DNA from: Bolinopsis microptera
Taxonomy: Eukaryota; Ctenophora; Tentaculata; Lobata; Bolinopsidae
DNA: 64,000 nt
Assembly (NCBI RefSeq): GCF_026151205.1
Contig: NC_087077.1
Location: 11,690,983-11,754,982, forward strand
Direction: 5' to 3'
Below, piece after piece: positions 1 through 49,300 of this stretch. The notes below the pieces were generated by a model. It was not told the DNA's origin. It saw only the letters and a list, made by a program, of their open reading frames with translations, and ran no database searches. Position numbers and translations under genes: made by a program. Every line of letters starts with the position of its first letter. Position 1 is the first letter of the stretch.

Positions 1-296
1 CGGGAGAAAACCTGGGAAAAACAAAAATGTTTTGTTGATTGTTTTGCTGCATTTTTTCTCTAGGGTTTTTTTAGTGACCCTTTTAAATTGCAATACCTTA
101 TGGACGTTATTTACCCGGACATTTCATGAACGGACCCAATTTTTAAAAGGACATTAAAAAAACCGCCGAAGGCATTTAATTTTAAAGTATTTAATTGAGC
201 ACTTGTATTGTCACTTAATTTGAACGGACATTTAAAAGCCCATAAAGGGAACTTTATCTTTTTTTTCACATAATTGTAAACACGTAATTTGAAAAA

Positions 297-396
297 NNNN
301 NNNNNNNNNNNNNNNNNNNNNNNNNNNNNNNNNNNNNNNNNNNNNNNNNNNNNNNNNNNNNNNNNNNNNNNNNNNNNNNNNNNNNNNNNNNNNNNN
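297..396. other. Assembly gap (100 N)
   Basis: A run of exactly 100 N bases, the usual placeholder for a scaffold gap of unknown size. Sequence before it (1-296) is AT-rich with the motif TTTGAACGGACATTTAA. Related GAACGGAC motifs recur at about 5113-5435, so both places may be pieces of one repeat family. Confidence 0.97.
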
Positions 397-1560
397 GGTA
401 TTCAAATGCAGCGATGATTTTACGATCTGTGACTCTCGTAATATAAATTGTAATATAAATCAGAAATTTTGTTACACTCACTGAATATCACCAAAAAGTT
501 ATGTCTAACCGAATCTGCTTTTGATGTATTTATCACCCTCAAATTAATTGGTGCAATTTGCCCTCATCTTGAAGAGGTTTACATTGGGCTGATGAACAAT
601 TGAGGGTAAATAGTAGCATTCTTGTTGTATTTCAACTTTTATCTGTTTTGTTAATGTTTGGTATTGACGTTGTGAAATTTTAGATATGCACCCTTTAAGA
701 TTTAGAAAACATTAAGCTATTAAGCAAGCAAATTATAATGGCTCTAACCTGACTGCTCACCCTAACTTGATCACGTGACTTTGGATTCTACATGGTATTC
801 TCTTAGTTAGAATCTACCCCAACCGTATAGTAACCTTTAAACCATATCAGGGAACAAATGAATTTGAGTTCCACTAGGTGGCAACTGTGTGGTAACTAGT
901 GTAAGGACGGAAAAGGTGTTCTTTAGTCCGTGCCATCACAAGGTGTCGAGTCTCCGTGCTTATTTGAGGCTCCAGCCTAGCTACTGCTAGACTAATGGCT
1001 ATGCATCCACAGGGCTTGGTTCCTATAGACCGGTTACGACCTTTAATTTCAATTCACAAAATCATTCACAATTTCATTAATAATTCAGTTGTAATGACCG
1101 GATTCGGTCTTATTTGGAATATTTTGTTATACTTTTGGGTCATCGTGTCAAGCACGAATTTACTTGAGTTACTTTCAATCACATGACACATGCTAGACTG
1201 ATAGTTTCAGTTCCAGCTAATTAGACGATTGAGAGACGGTAATTTGAGGATGTTGGGATAAACCTACCAACATAATGGCAAATATATTAAGAAATGGTTA
1301 CTATAAAACAAAGGTGCTGAACGCTCCTTCGGTATTTTAGATGGTGATGGAATTGGAAAAAGGAGTGTAATGCAGTTTCCGACACTAACTGGGGCGTGCA
1401 GCGGTTATTGATTAGTCGGAGGGAGTTTAAAGCTAGCCGCTAGGGTTTCTAATAAATGGTGTTCAGGGATTCATAGGTAGGAAGTTCCACTTCCACTTCG
1501 ATGGTCAGGGGGATATAGGGACTTTGGTGTGGAAACGTGCAGGGTATAGGCCGTCTTCAC
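397..1560. other. Gene-free AT-rich stretch
   Basis: No exon with splice sites, no RNA gene and no clear transposon end was recognised here. The only long open frame (995-1186) has no recognisable domain and looks like chance. Confidence 0.6.
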
Positions 1561-1616
1561 AACTAGGTGGTAACTAGGTGGTAACTAGGTGGTAGCTAGG
1601 TGGTAACTAGGTGGTT
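1561..1616. repeat. 11-bp tandem repeat (CTAGGTGGTAA)
   Basis: About five near-perfect head-to-tail copies of an 11-bp unit, one with an A-to-G change (GGTAGCTAGG). A related GGTGGCAACT lies near 876. It directly precedes the hAT-like end at 1624. Confidence 0.8.
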
Positions 1617-1623
1617 ATAACTA

Positions 1624-2340
1624 CAGTGGCGTAACGTAGGGCCCCGCTGACCCCGCTGTGCGGGAGGGGGGGGTGCATCTTAGGGGGTCGCCAAATCGAG
1701 TCGTTTGAATGCGGGACAATTTTGAAAAACCTAACTGAGGTACTAGCAAAACTGCGCGTTTTGCTCTAGAAACACACTTTTTTTAGAGATTTTACCGGCG
1801 TATCCTCTAAAATCACCTAATTTGTCCAATTTATTATTTAACTGAGGGGCGCCAAAAGGGGAGGGGGCGCCAACAGGGGGGCGCTTTTTCGGTGGGGGGG
1901 GCAGCAAAATATACTTTACCTCGGCCAACGTTTGTTCGACACAAAAAAATATTTGGGGGTACAAAAAGCTCCAGAGTCCAGGGGCGCTAAAAAAGACCTG
2001 ACTTTTTAAAAAAAAGTTATATATTTTTAAGGACAGGAAAAATTGTATAGGTGCGCCAAAAAGGCTCAGCGGAGGGGGGGCGGGGGTCACCAAATGGAAA
2101 CGTTACGCAATTGATTAATGAGGACTATAGGAGACGTATATCTGATCAGTATCATATATATATATATATAAGTCAAACCTGCCCAAGCTATAAGAGAGCC
2201 ATGGCAGGGCCAGCAGGTAAAGCCCGGACCAAAACACACTGAACCGACTAGGTATATAAAATAACAATATGTAAATAATAGAAATTATAATAAAGGTATA
2301 TAGATAATAGAAAGGAGGGACAAACCGGGGCCCCTCCACG
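1624..2340 (+). mobile_element. hAT-like transposon end and G-rich remnant
   Basis: Begins with CAGTGGCGTAACG, the CAGTG-type terminal sequence typical of hAT elements. It is followed by G-tract-rich DNA with recurring GGCGCCAA blocks (about 1848, 1866, 2051). A related start, CAGTGGCATAACGG, occurs at 39052. I could not find the partner terminus or a target duplication, so the right boundary is a guess and no transposase is visible. The open frame on the minus strand here is proline- and glycine-rich because of the G tracts. Confidence 0.4.
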
Positions 2341-3645
2341 GGCCGAAGAGTATGAAGTTCCTGCTATGTTGGGAGTCCTCCTTTTCTTATTTATTGGGGG
2401 AGGGCGAGAACTTAGGAGGGCCTATCTTGACTTCTTTAGATGGGTATAATGGTTCATGTCCTGTGTATTAAATGGGTTACGGGAATCTTTTATACAGAGT
2501 GCAAGTCATTATTACAAAACGACCTATGAGAGACCTTGGTGAATCTAGAAGGATCGGGGTGAGTGGTATTGGAACATCTCCCCCTATAGTCATCAGCATT
2601 AGATATAAAAACGGGGTCCGTCGGCTGGTAGCTAAAGTAACTGACCATTAGATTCAGCATGACTCTATGTACTGCAGTTGCTAAGCACCGTGCAGTTGCT
2701 AAGCACCGTGCTGGCGGCCAAGCAGAGAAAAGGTATGCCTGGAACCGCTTAATATATCAGCTAAGGAGGTTAAAAGCAGTCTAGATACTTCGGAGTAACA
2801 GTAAATTAAAGTATAAGTTTAGTTTCGGAAATGCAAGGGTGTGGAATAAACCTTTATTTTAATAATGAAATTTTTGATCACGTTTTTCCTTGATCAGTAT
2901 CATTTGGAAGATTCTACTTGATTACTGAGAACCCTATTTAAGTATTTCTAACTACAGGCGCGAAGGAATCAAAATCTTTCCCGTTCTTTATTTTTACTGT
3001 TTAACAGATCTTACTCATATGAACATCTTTTTTGGCCGTAGCCTTAGGCTAAGGCTTCCACCAAGCTTGCAAGTCTTCTAAAAACTAAATGCCATGATAC
3101 GTAATAACAGAATATTTTGATGGTTTCACCACAATGATAATCCCCCTAATTACTAATTGTTGTAATCGTCATCACACCAGTTACTTCTACTCGGTACATA
3201 CGGTGCAGTTTCTTGTTGTGGGTCAATACTGTTGCTTTCAGGATGTACTATTTGTATTTTTATTGTATATGATAATTTCGTTTAACTACAGAGGGGGGGG
3301 GGGGGGCAAAATTCAGTGTGCAAACGTTGGCCTTAATAGCTCAGTCGCTGAGTGCCCAATTAAAATAATTCTTTCTGGTATGACTTACTACCACCACTGG
3401 TCCGATGAATTTGACAAATCGAAAAATATTCGTGTTAATTTTTTTCAAATGAAGGTAACTTATTGCATTTATTTGATAGTTTGGATAATCGGATCGAGCT
3501 AAAGTTTATTGAATTGTGTTTGGCCATTCGAATTACGTTTGTCCTGAAAAAATTAGAGTTGTAGCTTCTCGGATGACGAGTTTATTCATTATGTGTGATC
3601 AGGTGATTGGTTTACCTAATCACGTGATTAGATGACCCCCCTTAA
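2341..3645. other. No gene recognised
   Basis: Mixed unique-looking DNA. It contains a G13 homopolymer near 3294 and a short tRNA box-A-like string near 3337 without an acceptable box B or cloverleaf. A 122-codon open frame (3134-3502) crosses the G run and has no domain. Confidence 0.5.
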
Positions 3646-4663
3646 GGGGCATACAACAAACCTGTCCAGACCAAATGACCTCATAGGTGCAGTTCAGTGA
3701 CCTTCTAGCGCACCGTTTCCACACCAAAAAAAATTATTTTGAGAATACCAATTTTTGTAATCGAGCATTTCCTGGTTAAGAGTGCAATTTTCGGAAAAAA
3801 TAATTTGTTGGTTGAGACGCTATAAGTTTATTATTTCTTGCGGTATCGGATTGAAATTTTGCTCGCCGTTTATTCAAATCTATTTCAAGGTGTGTGTAAA
3901 ATCTTGATATCGTATCTAAAAAGGCTGGTGTGTTATGAATTTTTAAAGTCAAAAAGCTAAAATTGTAGTTGTACTTGGCTTTGCAGATAAAAAATCACAT
4001 TTTCTCCCATAACTTCAAAGGGAAGCATTTTAGGATGTTTTGCTGTTCATAACTCATATATAAATGTGCTAGTTGCTGTTATTTTGCGCCCTAAAAAAGT
4101 CACTAGCACATTCCTATCAAAATTTTAGAAAAATCAGTAAATATTAAAAACGAAAAATGTGCCTAAATTTGTTGTTTGGCTTTGAGGTCCAATAGATCTG
4201 AAGATAAATGAGTAAAACATTTTTTAGGGCATCAAAAACTTCGCCAGAATTCAAGAACAATTTGTTGTCAGGCGGCAAATCAATCCGATCTTCTCTGACT
4301 GACTTTTTGTTAAAGTAAGCCTGAAAAGGACAATTTTAGCTTTTTGACTTTAAAAATTCATAACACACCAGCCTTTTTAGATACGATATCAAGATTTTAC
4401 ACACACCTTGAAATAGATTTGAATAAACGGCGGGCAAAATTTCAATTCGATACCGCAAGAAATAATAAACTTATAGCCTCTCAACCAAAAAATTATTTTT
4501 TCCGAAAATTGCACTCTTAACCAGAAAATGCTCGATTACAAAAAAATTTATTCTCAAAATAATTTTTTTGGTGTGACCGAAACGGTGCGCTAGAAGGTCA
4601 CTGAACTGCCTATGAGGTCATTTGGTCTGGACGGCACAAACCACTGTTTTGGTGTATGCCCCC
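3646..4663. mobile_element. piggyBac-type MITE with long inverted repeats
   Basis: A 1018-bp element flanked by TTAA on both sides (3642-3645 and 4664-4667), the target duplication of piggyBac elements. Left end GGGGCATACA and right end GTATGCCCCC are inverted. Beyond them, arms of roughly 320 bp match in inverted orientation with a few mismatches and a small indel (about 3670-3970 against 4330-4640). The 350-bp centre has no open frame of note, so it is non-autonomous. It lies upstream of the secreted-protein gene. Confidence 0.8.
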
Positions 4664-4667
4664 TTAA

Positions 4668-5525
4668 CCACCCCGTTAAACATTATAGGAATTTCCAATT
4701 AAGTTGTCGTGTCACGGTGTCACATAATCACCCAGTCAAACTTGTTAACGAGATAGTAGATACACAAAACGCTTGATAACTTCGTCATTTCTAATCCATT
4801 TAATAATCTACCGTCTGAAAAGAGACGGTTCAGCATGTTGAGAGAGAACAATATAGGTGGGTGTTTTAATATTGAATGGGCGTGGTCTAAAATATTTGAA
4901 TTTTCAAATTTTGGCGACGGAATCCTCGAACAGTATGGTACAGTATGCCATTTGCAAAGCAACAACTCTCAAATATAAAACACGGTGGAGGTAATGGTAT
5001 AACTCTAAGTCTTAACGTTTGCACACTGACTTTTGGCCCCCCGCCAAAAACTTATGTTTATTGATTCTAATTGTGCATTTTTTTTTCTACCGTACAAATG
5101 CTACCTTAGATCGGACTTAATTTGAACGGACTTTCGTGGATCGTTAAATGATTTATTTTTAATACTGCAAACATTAAACAATATGCCTTTCATGATCATT
5201 TATCAATATGCTCAGCTACAAGTCAACATAATAACGTTAACATAGTTAAAGATATGTAACTGTGATATAACTATATAAGAGGATAATGCTAATTAATAAT
5301 TTCTGAACAATCAAAATGTTATAAATTATATGTTTTAATGTACCAATATGCTTATGCATACAATAAACAAATGGATGGACTTTGATTTGGACGGACATTG
5401 AATGAACAGATTTTATTTAAACGGACAATACAAAGTCCTCTAGCAAGACGTTTCCCACCAAGTATTAATAAAATCAAAAATAAGGTAATCCATAATATAT
5501 GATATAGTGCTATATATTATATAGC
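4668..5525. other. No gene recognised
   Basis: AT-rich. Holds GAACGGAC-type motifs (5113-5435) like those at 1-240. The minus-strand open frame 4720-4965 has no recognisable domain. Confidence 0.5.
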
Positions 5526-5830
5526 CAGTGCTTGACCGGGATCCCGGCCCCGGATACGGCCGGGGTTCGTGTTTTCTCCCCGGCCCCAGTTAATTTGTTT
5601 TTGAAATCCCGGCCCGGCCCCGGTTAGTTCACCCTAATCCCGCCCCGGCCCCGGCTTTTTAGAGAATTTTTGCCGGGATTTTGCCTGATAATGTTTTATT
5701 TTTAGTTGCCATTTCCAGCTTAAATATTCGAAAATTTTGTTCCTCAATTTACAGATTTTATCACTGAAATTGGTGATGTTGAAAGTGAAACAACACATAT
5801 GGCTGAAAAAAATGGAAAGCAGGTAAAATT
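5526..5830 (+). mobile_element. hAT-like end with GC-rich CCGGCCCCGG clusters
   Basis: CAGTGCTTGACCGGGATC resembles a hAT terminus and is followed by about 140 bp of CCGGCCCC clusters, quite unlike the AT-rich surroundings. Just inside, 5754-5822 looks like a short exon: it follows an AATTTACAG acceptor, ends at CAG|GTAAAA and stays open in one frame. This may be a transposase exon remnant. The other terminus was not found. Confidence 0.35.
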
Positions 5831-6734
5831 ATATAGGTAATTATAATTACGAGGCCAAAATCACAATCAAAATGACAGCAACGATTAATCAACACTGTCA
5901 CTCATGATCTCAACATCGCGGATGTCTCATCATCGTTGATTATCAAATCGGAGATAACTGGAGGTGGTAGTTGCTGGCTGTTGGGTGATGAGAATTCAGG
6001 AGGAGGGGTTCTTCGTTTACCGTTCAGTGTCCGCAGATTTTACTTTAGGAAAAGTAGACTCTCAAAGTTCTCAGGTTTTAAGCTAAGTCTCTTTATAAAG
6101 CGGATCACTCATAGGAACATTATTTATGAGTCACATGTTGTTGTGATGTGTATGTTATACTTCTAGGAAACTTCCGGGTAATATAGCAGAACTACATGAA
6201 AATAGGGTCACACTTAGTTAATCAAGTTTAGGAAACGAGCCGAATTGGTAACATATGCTACATTGTTAAACAAATCAAATCAAATCAAGAATAATTCGAC
6301 GATGAAACATGAATTACTATGCAAATATTTAACCAACTGTTTCTTCCTCTCGATATAATTTACTCCATTTATCTTCCCTAAAACTATATACATATCAAGT
6401 TTATATGAAAGGTAAGTCTAAACATTCTCTGAGATTTATAGCTTAATATCTATAGAAATGTGGAAACTTAGGCCATGAGAACACAAAAAATTAAAAATTG
6501 CCCATATCTCAGTTCGCGATTTTTGCGACTTCATCAAAAAAACCTAAGGCTTTTGCATTTTCAGTATCCGAAATTTGAAATATTCAGAGTTAATTCAGAA
6601 TCGTTTCAGGACCTATTTAGGCCTTTAAAAAAATTTGGTGGCCAAATTCTGAATTGAATGACCATTGTAAGATTGTGCTAGTGATCCATAAAATAAGCGC
6701 TACAACTTTCTAACAATCGTGCTCAGGAAGAGAA
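5831..6734. other. Upstream region of the secreted-protein gene
   Basis: No exon was recognised. Two short open frames (5936-6166, 6475-6657) lack domains. The promoter of the gene starting at 6735 should lie here, but I could not point to a convincing TATA or initiator element. Confidence 0.4.
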
Positions 6735-42900
<36,166 letters not shown>

Positions 42901-42907
42901 AGATTGT

Positions 42908-43066
42908 AACCATGGTTACCCTGGTAACCCTGGTAACCCTGGTAACCCTGGTAACCCTGGTTACACTGGTAACCCTGGTAACCCTGGTAACCCTGGTAAC
43001 CCTGGTAACCCTGGTTACCCTGGTTACCCTGGTTACCCTGGTTACCCTGGTTACCCTGGCGGATTC
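42908..43066. repeat. 9-bp minisatellite (GGTAACCCT / GGTTACCCT)
   Basis: About 17 copies of a 9-bp unit beginning 8 bp after the stop of the secreted-protein gene, so probably in its 3' UTR. Units contain the self-complementary GGTTACC or GGTAACC. The first block mostly uses GGTAACCCT and the last block GGTTACCCT. Collagen-like open frames on both strands are by-products. Confidence 0.93.
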
Positions 43067-43344
43067 GAAACAGGAGGTGTGATCTGAGACCTGTGGAGAA
43101 GATAGATTTTACTTTTAGAGCTGACATGAATATACATTGTGTTATTTAAATTTATTAGATGTGATGATAATTTATTAGATGTTAAGAAAGTAAGTGATAA
43201 TATCAGATAATATGTCAGTGTCACAGTGTTGCGATGACCTCGCTTAGATCACACTGCGACTTGATAAATTTTAACTGCCATGCTCGTTCCAATTCAAGTA
43301 ACAAGTTTCATAATTGATGCGTTTTCATTGTATTTGTAGCTAGC

Positions 43345-46300
43345 ATGCCGTCATCTAAGCGGCGATCATTAGGTCCGGGACAGGCTATCTTCAAATCCCG
43401 GACACTTCACTTACCATATCTTGTGGTGACACGTACCTCTGATATTGAAGCACTGGAGATTCATATAGACGACTTGGTATATCAACTGCCACGCCTGGCA
43501 TTCTCCATCAGATCATTTGCCGTAGATTCCATAGCTAAACAGTACATAGTGTTAAAGTATGATTTGTACTACGATGCCCTCAATCATCTCCATGGTAAGT
43601 TTAAATCACTTGAAAATGGAGGGGGTAAAGAAGAAGAGAAGCCGAGAGATTATTGGCTTATGATTCATTTCATAGGATACCAGTTTAGGTGAGTTAAAGT
43701 ATTATTCCTAATAGTGTTGAATTCACTCACAGGTATATCAGATGACTAATATACAAGCTGGTAGATGAATTGTAAATGTAAAACTGACAAATTCGATAGT
43801 GTGATTCAGGCTGCATTAAATCTGTTTTCTATTCTTAATACTTCATTTGTCATTTTGAAATAAAATATTGATTTTGATAAATATGGTTAAGAATAAGATA
43901 TTGAGATACGCCGAGAAAAATACTACATAGCAATGACACGTCGAAATGCAATATTCCTTTCAACTGCGACACTATCACTTGTGAAGTCGTCAAATTAAAG
44001 TCTGAGGAAGATTTCGACATTTTTACTTCTTAAAATTCTACCCTTGACGCTGTTTTAAGTAACGATTTAGGGGATCGATTTTTATTGAAATGCAAGAGTC
44101 AGTCTGCGCCTGCGTTTAACGTTTTTAAGTAAAATTCAGTGGACAGCTTCGAGGGTTGACAATCCATACAACTAAATTCGTTATTTCAGAAATGAGTCCA
44201 ATAAATTCAGACTATTTGTCCACTCAAGATTTACTTCACCGTCAAGCTCAGTTAAATCTGATTTCGCTAACAGTTTGTCTTGCATCATTCTAAATGTTTC
44301 CCAGGGTAAGTGCAGGATATAAACATGATGGAACATGGTACCACTAAACTTGAATTTCCCAAACACTCATTTGTTAACTAGCCCTCATACTCATAGAATT
44401 TGTTGATACCAATTTTTGGATCTTAATCCAGAAGAAATAACGATTACATTTATCTATCTGAGTTTCATCCTTAGGTTGTGGGTTTATAACCTACTAAGAC
44501 GCGCGCCGAGTTGGACTCGTTGACGGTCTTGAATATTTGAATATTGAATACCTTACAAGACATATTTATAACGTACGAAATGTGGCGGTTTTCCGAAAAT
44601 TTCGCCATATTTTCGGACCGCCAAAATTTCGGTCGTCGTAATAGAATCCGTCGCATTATCTTTTAGCTTATTTCAATGACTGTGCCTTCACTGCTTTATT
44701 TTGTTTCTAAAAAGTAATATCAAGTAAAATAAATAAATAAATTCTGGCATCTTGGGACAAATTATTACCACACCAATGACGAATTAAATGTCAAGCAATA
44801 CAGTTTCAATTTGCATTAAAATACATGTATGTGCTAACATGAAAGTCTTACAGTCTTAATACAGACTAAGTTTGAACATGATTTTACTTCTATCTGTTCC
44901 ATATATTGGACCGTCGACGAGTCCAACTCGGCGCGCGTCCTGGTAGGTTGTAAACCTACAAGATTTTACCGAATTTCAGAAATTTCCTTACTGCTTACTG
45001 TCACAAAAAATGATGAAAAATACCCTTATTTTGCTGTGACGTCCGAAATTTGACGGTTTTTGTTCAATTTCGCCATATTTTCGGACCGCCAAAATTTCGG
45101 TCGTCGCAAATTAGGCCGCCATAAATATGTCTTGTAAGGTATTTGAAACAAATATTTTACGAGTATCACCCGTTAATCCTTAGGGGTCGTTCACATATCA
45201 CGTAATCACTGAGGGGGAGGGGGTTTCTAAATGACTATGCTAGTGTACTTTTGACACAATAGCTATGTGTCAAACATGATTACGGAGGGGGATTAAAAAT
45301 TGGCCAAAAAGTGATTACGTAATATGTGAAGGGTCCCTTGAAACAAACTTCAATTGTTCAGATGACACAGATAACCGTCATAGAACAAAGGGAGCATATC
45401 GCCTGGTATGGGGTCTAGTGAAGGGAATAACAGAGTCTACAATTACTTTCATGTATCTAGACGAGCTACACCCTGGTGATTCTTTCCTTTACCACATATA
45501 AAAATTAAAATATAGGGAACACATGTCATCAAAATAAATTGCTAGATTAGAAACTGCAAATATGGATCTTTACTATTTTATAGTACAAATTTTGAGGTTG
45601 AGTCAACCGTCGTAGTCGTGGTGTATAATCATATCAATTAGAAATTAAAATGTAAAAATGCTTGCTCTGTTTAGAATCTTCTAGGTTTGACTATTGACAG
45701 ATATGAAAATGAAATACCAAGAAATACCAGGAAATACTAAGAAACAGCAATCATAAGTCAAATGACAATGAGTAACGTATGTGCGTGCATTTGACCAACT
45801 GTATGAGTTTCCGTATGATTGTTATTGTTAATAAATATGAATGGCCACAAAGACAATATTACCATAATATATATTATTTGCAGTAACAGTAACACTGCTA
45901 AAACAGTTGCATGAAGGATGAACTTAAATAATTCAATTGAAATACCGACACACCGCGCAGCCGCAAAATCTTTCCCGCTCTTGTCCTTGACAGATGACAG
46001 AATAAATTGATATTTTGCCATGAATTTAGTCTTACGATCAATACTTTAGACCCTAAAACTACATTCAAAGACCTGTTAGAGGCTGTATTGCGTGGATCTG
46101 CATGCTCACTGTACATCTCAAAGTCAAACGAGAAGAGTGTAATCCTCCTCCAACAATACGTAAAGGCAAGTGAAACAATGACCCAAATAGGCACTGCCAT
46201 TAAAAACAGATACCTTCAAAACAGAGAACCGCTGAGAATACCCATCACAGATTCCAAGAAAGTTATCGAGGAATGTGAAAAGAGGAAGTTGAATGTTATA

Positions 46301-49300
46301 CACGGACCACCGGGCTGCGGAAAGACTCACACGGGAGTCGAGCTTGCTTTAGATAGGTCATAAGTTTGATATTTCATTTCAACATCACTATTCACGATTA
46401 AAAGATATTTGATCACTGATATCTTAAACTTAGAGGATATTCTGGAAACATGTATTATAATTTTTACTTTTAGAGAATAGAGGGGGTTCTGAAACATGTA
46501 ATTGTTACTTTTAGATGCTCCAGAGAGGAGAAAGTACTCTTCGCAGCCCGTCGAAATATCACTGTAGACGACTTCTTACTAAAGTGTGTCAAGATGAGTG
46601 AGGGCAAACTGATACAGGACAACATTCTGAGGTTGGGTAACCCTCAAAGAGCTAACTCTGGTAACTTAGGTTCGAATACGAGTAGATACTACTTCCAAGA
46701 ACATCTTCAGAGATGGAAGCGGAGAAGATTGAGTGCAGGGGGCCGGAAAACTATCACCAAGATAAACAGAGATAACGGGAAATTATACAAGAGACGGATG
46801 ATAATAGAAAAGCGTCTGCTGTCCAGTGACTCGTCAGTGACCAAGGCTATGTCGGTGACTGCCAGAGAAATAGTCGGAAGTAAAAGATTGAAAGGGAAAC
46901 GGGTTCTACAATTGGAGGATTTCAGCGGGATAACTCTACAGGATGAATCTAGTGATTTAAAGGTGAACGATCTATTATTACATTTGGAAGAAGAACAGTC
47001 AGGACTTCTAAGGAGATCGGAGTCTTACTTTTTACCTGGAGAGAAGGGGGACAGCGATTCGGACAATGAAAAGGACTTTTCCAAAAGAATGTTCTTCAGT
47101 AAAATGAACAATCTTGAAACTTTCGCCAGCAATAATGGATGCCAATGGCAATTCGATGAGAATTCATCAAAGTTTGGTGGCTATCATGATGACCAAGGGC
47201 AAAGTAGCAATTCGGATTATCATCCTCGTGAAACCATGATATGCAAAGCTGAGCACAATTTCAGAGATGTTCCAATAGATTTTCAGACTCCGCCTGACCA
47301 TGATTCAATTTATCACAAAAACTCAAAAGAAATGAACGAACACGAAAAACACAACCTGATTTACACAATGTTAAGGCTGAAAATGGACACACTATTAGCG
47401 CATATATCAAAGGAGTATGCGAAAGGTAAGTGCCACGACTCATTTATATAAACGCATAAGGATACATTAGGGGCATGCGGCAACCGTTACATGTAGGAAA
47501 ATGTGATTCATAACAAATTGTATGTTCTTATATACAGGGTGGCCCAGAAGTAACTGCCCTCACGCAACCCTTTGCTTCCTAGCTGAAAGCGTTCTCACTT
47601 TATGGTGACAATAGCGAAAAAGAGGGATTGGCGTGCCACACCCACTGTAATAAATTAAATTTAACGAAACTTTCAGGAAATCTAAGTTTGACCCATATTA
47701 TCTATAATCTCTGAAATTTCTGTGCAATTCTAAGAAGAATTACGTGAGTTATTGAAGGGTTGCGTATGGGCAGTTATTTCTGGGCCACCCTGTAATAATA
47801 AAATGCGGTTTCTTGCTTGCATAACGAACACTGAATATTCAACCGAATTTAAATTTGGGATTTAATGTGCTTTAACGACAGTTAAAGTTGTGATGAGGTG
47901 ATGATACAAAGCTTGTTTCTTCGATCATTTATATTTGTATTAAATCACCCTAAAAATAATTCAAATATTAATAACACCCCATCTTATCCTTAATTCGTAC
48001 TACAATTGACCAAGGTCAAACAATTTAAACTAACGAAACGACATTAATCTGACAGCACAATAATTAAGACAACTTACTGTATTACGATTTGTGGCAGGGA
48101 AAGATATAACAGAGCGCATGTCACGAGGGATGAGCAGGAAGGATGACCAGTACTTTACCGAAGGACTCAACATTAAGCTAGTGGTGGTGACTGTTGATAC
48201 TCTGAACTTGCGGTATTCAGGGCAAGCCTCGCTTCTGAACAAGGTATTTTGACGGACATAGCAATTTTAAGTGGTGATATAATACTTCGGCAGTAGTAAT
48301 CCCGTAATTATGGCGATCCAACCATGTTTCATCGATTTAATATTTAAGTAAAAACGTTCCTCTAGTTGGACATAAGAACTGTCATTGTGGATGAAGCAAG
48401 CGAGATTTTTACTAGTGATCTTTTAGCATCACTTCCAGCGACCGCCCAAAAACTCATTCTCATAGGTAAGATATTTCTCACGTTGCTAGGCAACGTCTAG
48501 GGCAAAGTTAAATCTGTCTGTGATTCAAAACTGTTGATTTGTTAACATCATTCGTGATGAGTTATGTTCTATAGCCTATAAGCCTATACAATGCGATAAT
48601 GCAATGTTTATTTTCCTTTTCCAATCGAATTTCGGTATGACATCATATCAATGTCCACTGCTTTTTGTTAGAGGATATCAACTGATCCAGGATCCTGACC
48701 AGGTGATCACAAGCAGCTGCAGCCCCGGAGAGAGAACAAGATACCTGAACATTCCGAACAATCATTAATGAACTATTTAATGGGGGTGGGGGTTGTAGTA
48801 TACACTCTTGCTAAGCAGTACCGTATGGTTCCAGCGCTCTTCCAGCTGCAGGTACAGTTAATTACCTTACTCGGGAATATTATGACTGGGATAAAGTGGT
48901 GGGTTTTGGAAAATTTCGCCATATTTTTCCCGGTCATTAATTTTCCCAGTCATAAATTAACCCGCTATAATGTTCCCGAGTAAGGTAAACTAATAGTAAT
49001 ACATTTTGATGCTTGGTGGGTTTTGGAACATTCCGCCATATTTTTCCCGGTCATTAATTTTCCCAGTCATAAATTAACCCGCTATAATATTCCCGAGTAA
49101 GGTATTTAATTAATCAGTTAATTAATTGAATAATTAGTGAAGATATCATCCCACTATCCAACGGACCAACACCCTGTTGCTTCATGACTGACGCCCTGTG
49201 TAGAAGAGACTACATTGTATTATAGTGAGCCTCATCTGATAGTGTCTGTCTTATGACGAGAACTTTAACTTTAATGTAAAACTGATCCCTCTTCCCCTCC

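Noticed and set aside
1743-2093. 116-codon proline-rich minus-strand frame
   Set aside because: Produced by G tracts in a transposon remnant; no conserved domain.
3337-3400. tRNA-like box A (TAGCTCAGTCGCTGAG)
   Set aside because: No proper box B or foldable cloverleaf follows; at most a decayed SINE head.
48673-48768. Alternative acceptor at GTTAG before helicase exon 7 giving a YQLIQDPDQV reading
   Set aside because: It hits a stop or breaks motif III; the acceptor at 48702 gives GDHKQLQP and a continuous frame into QYRM.
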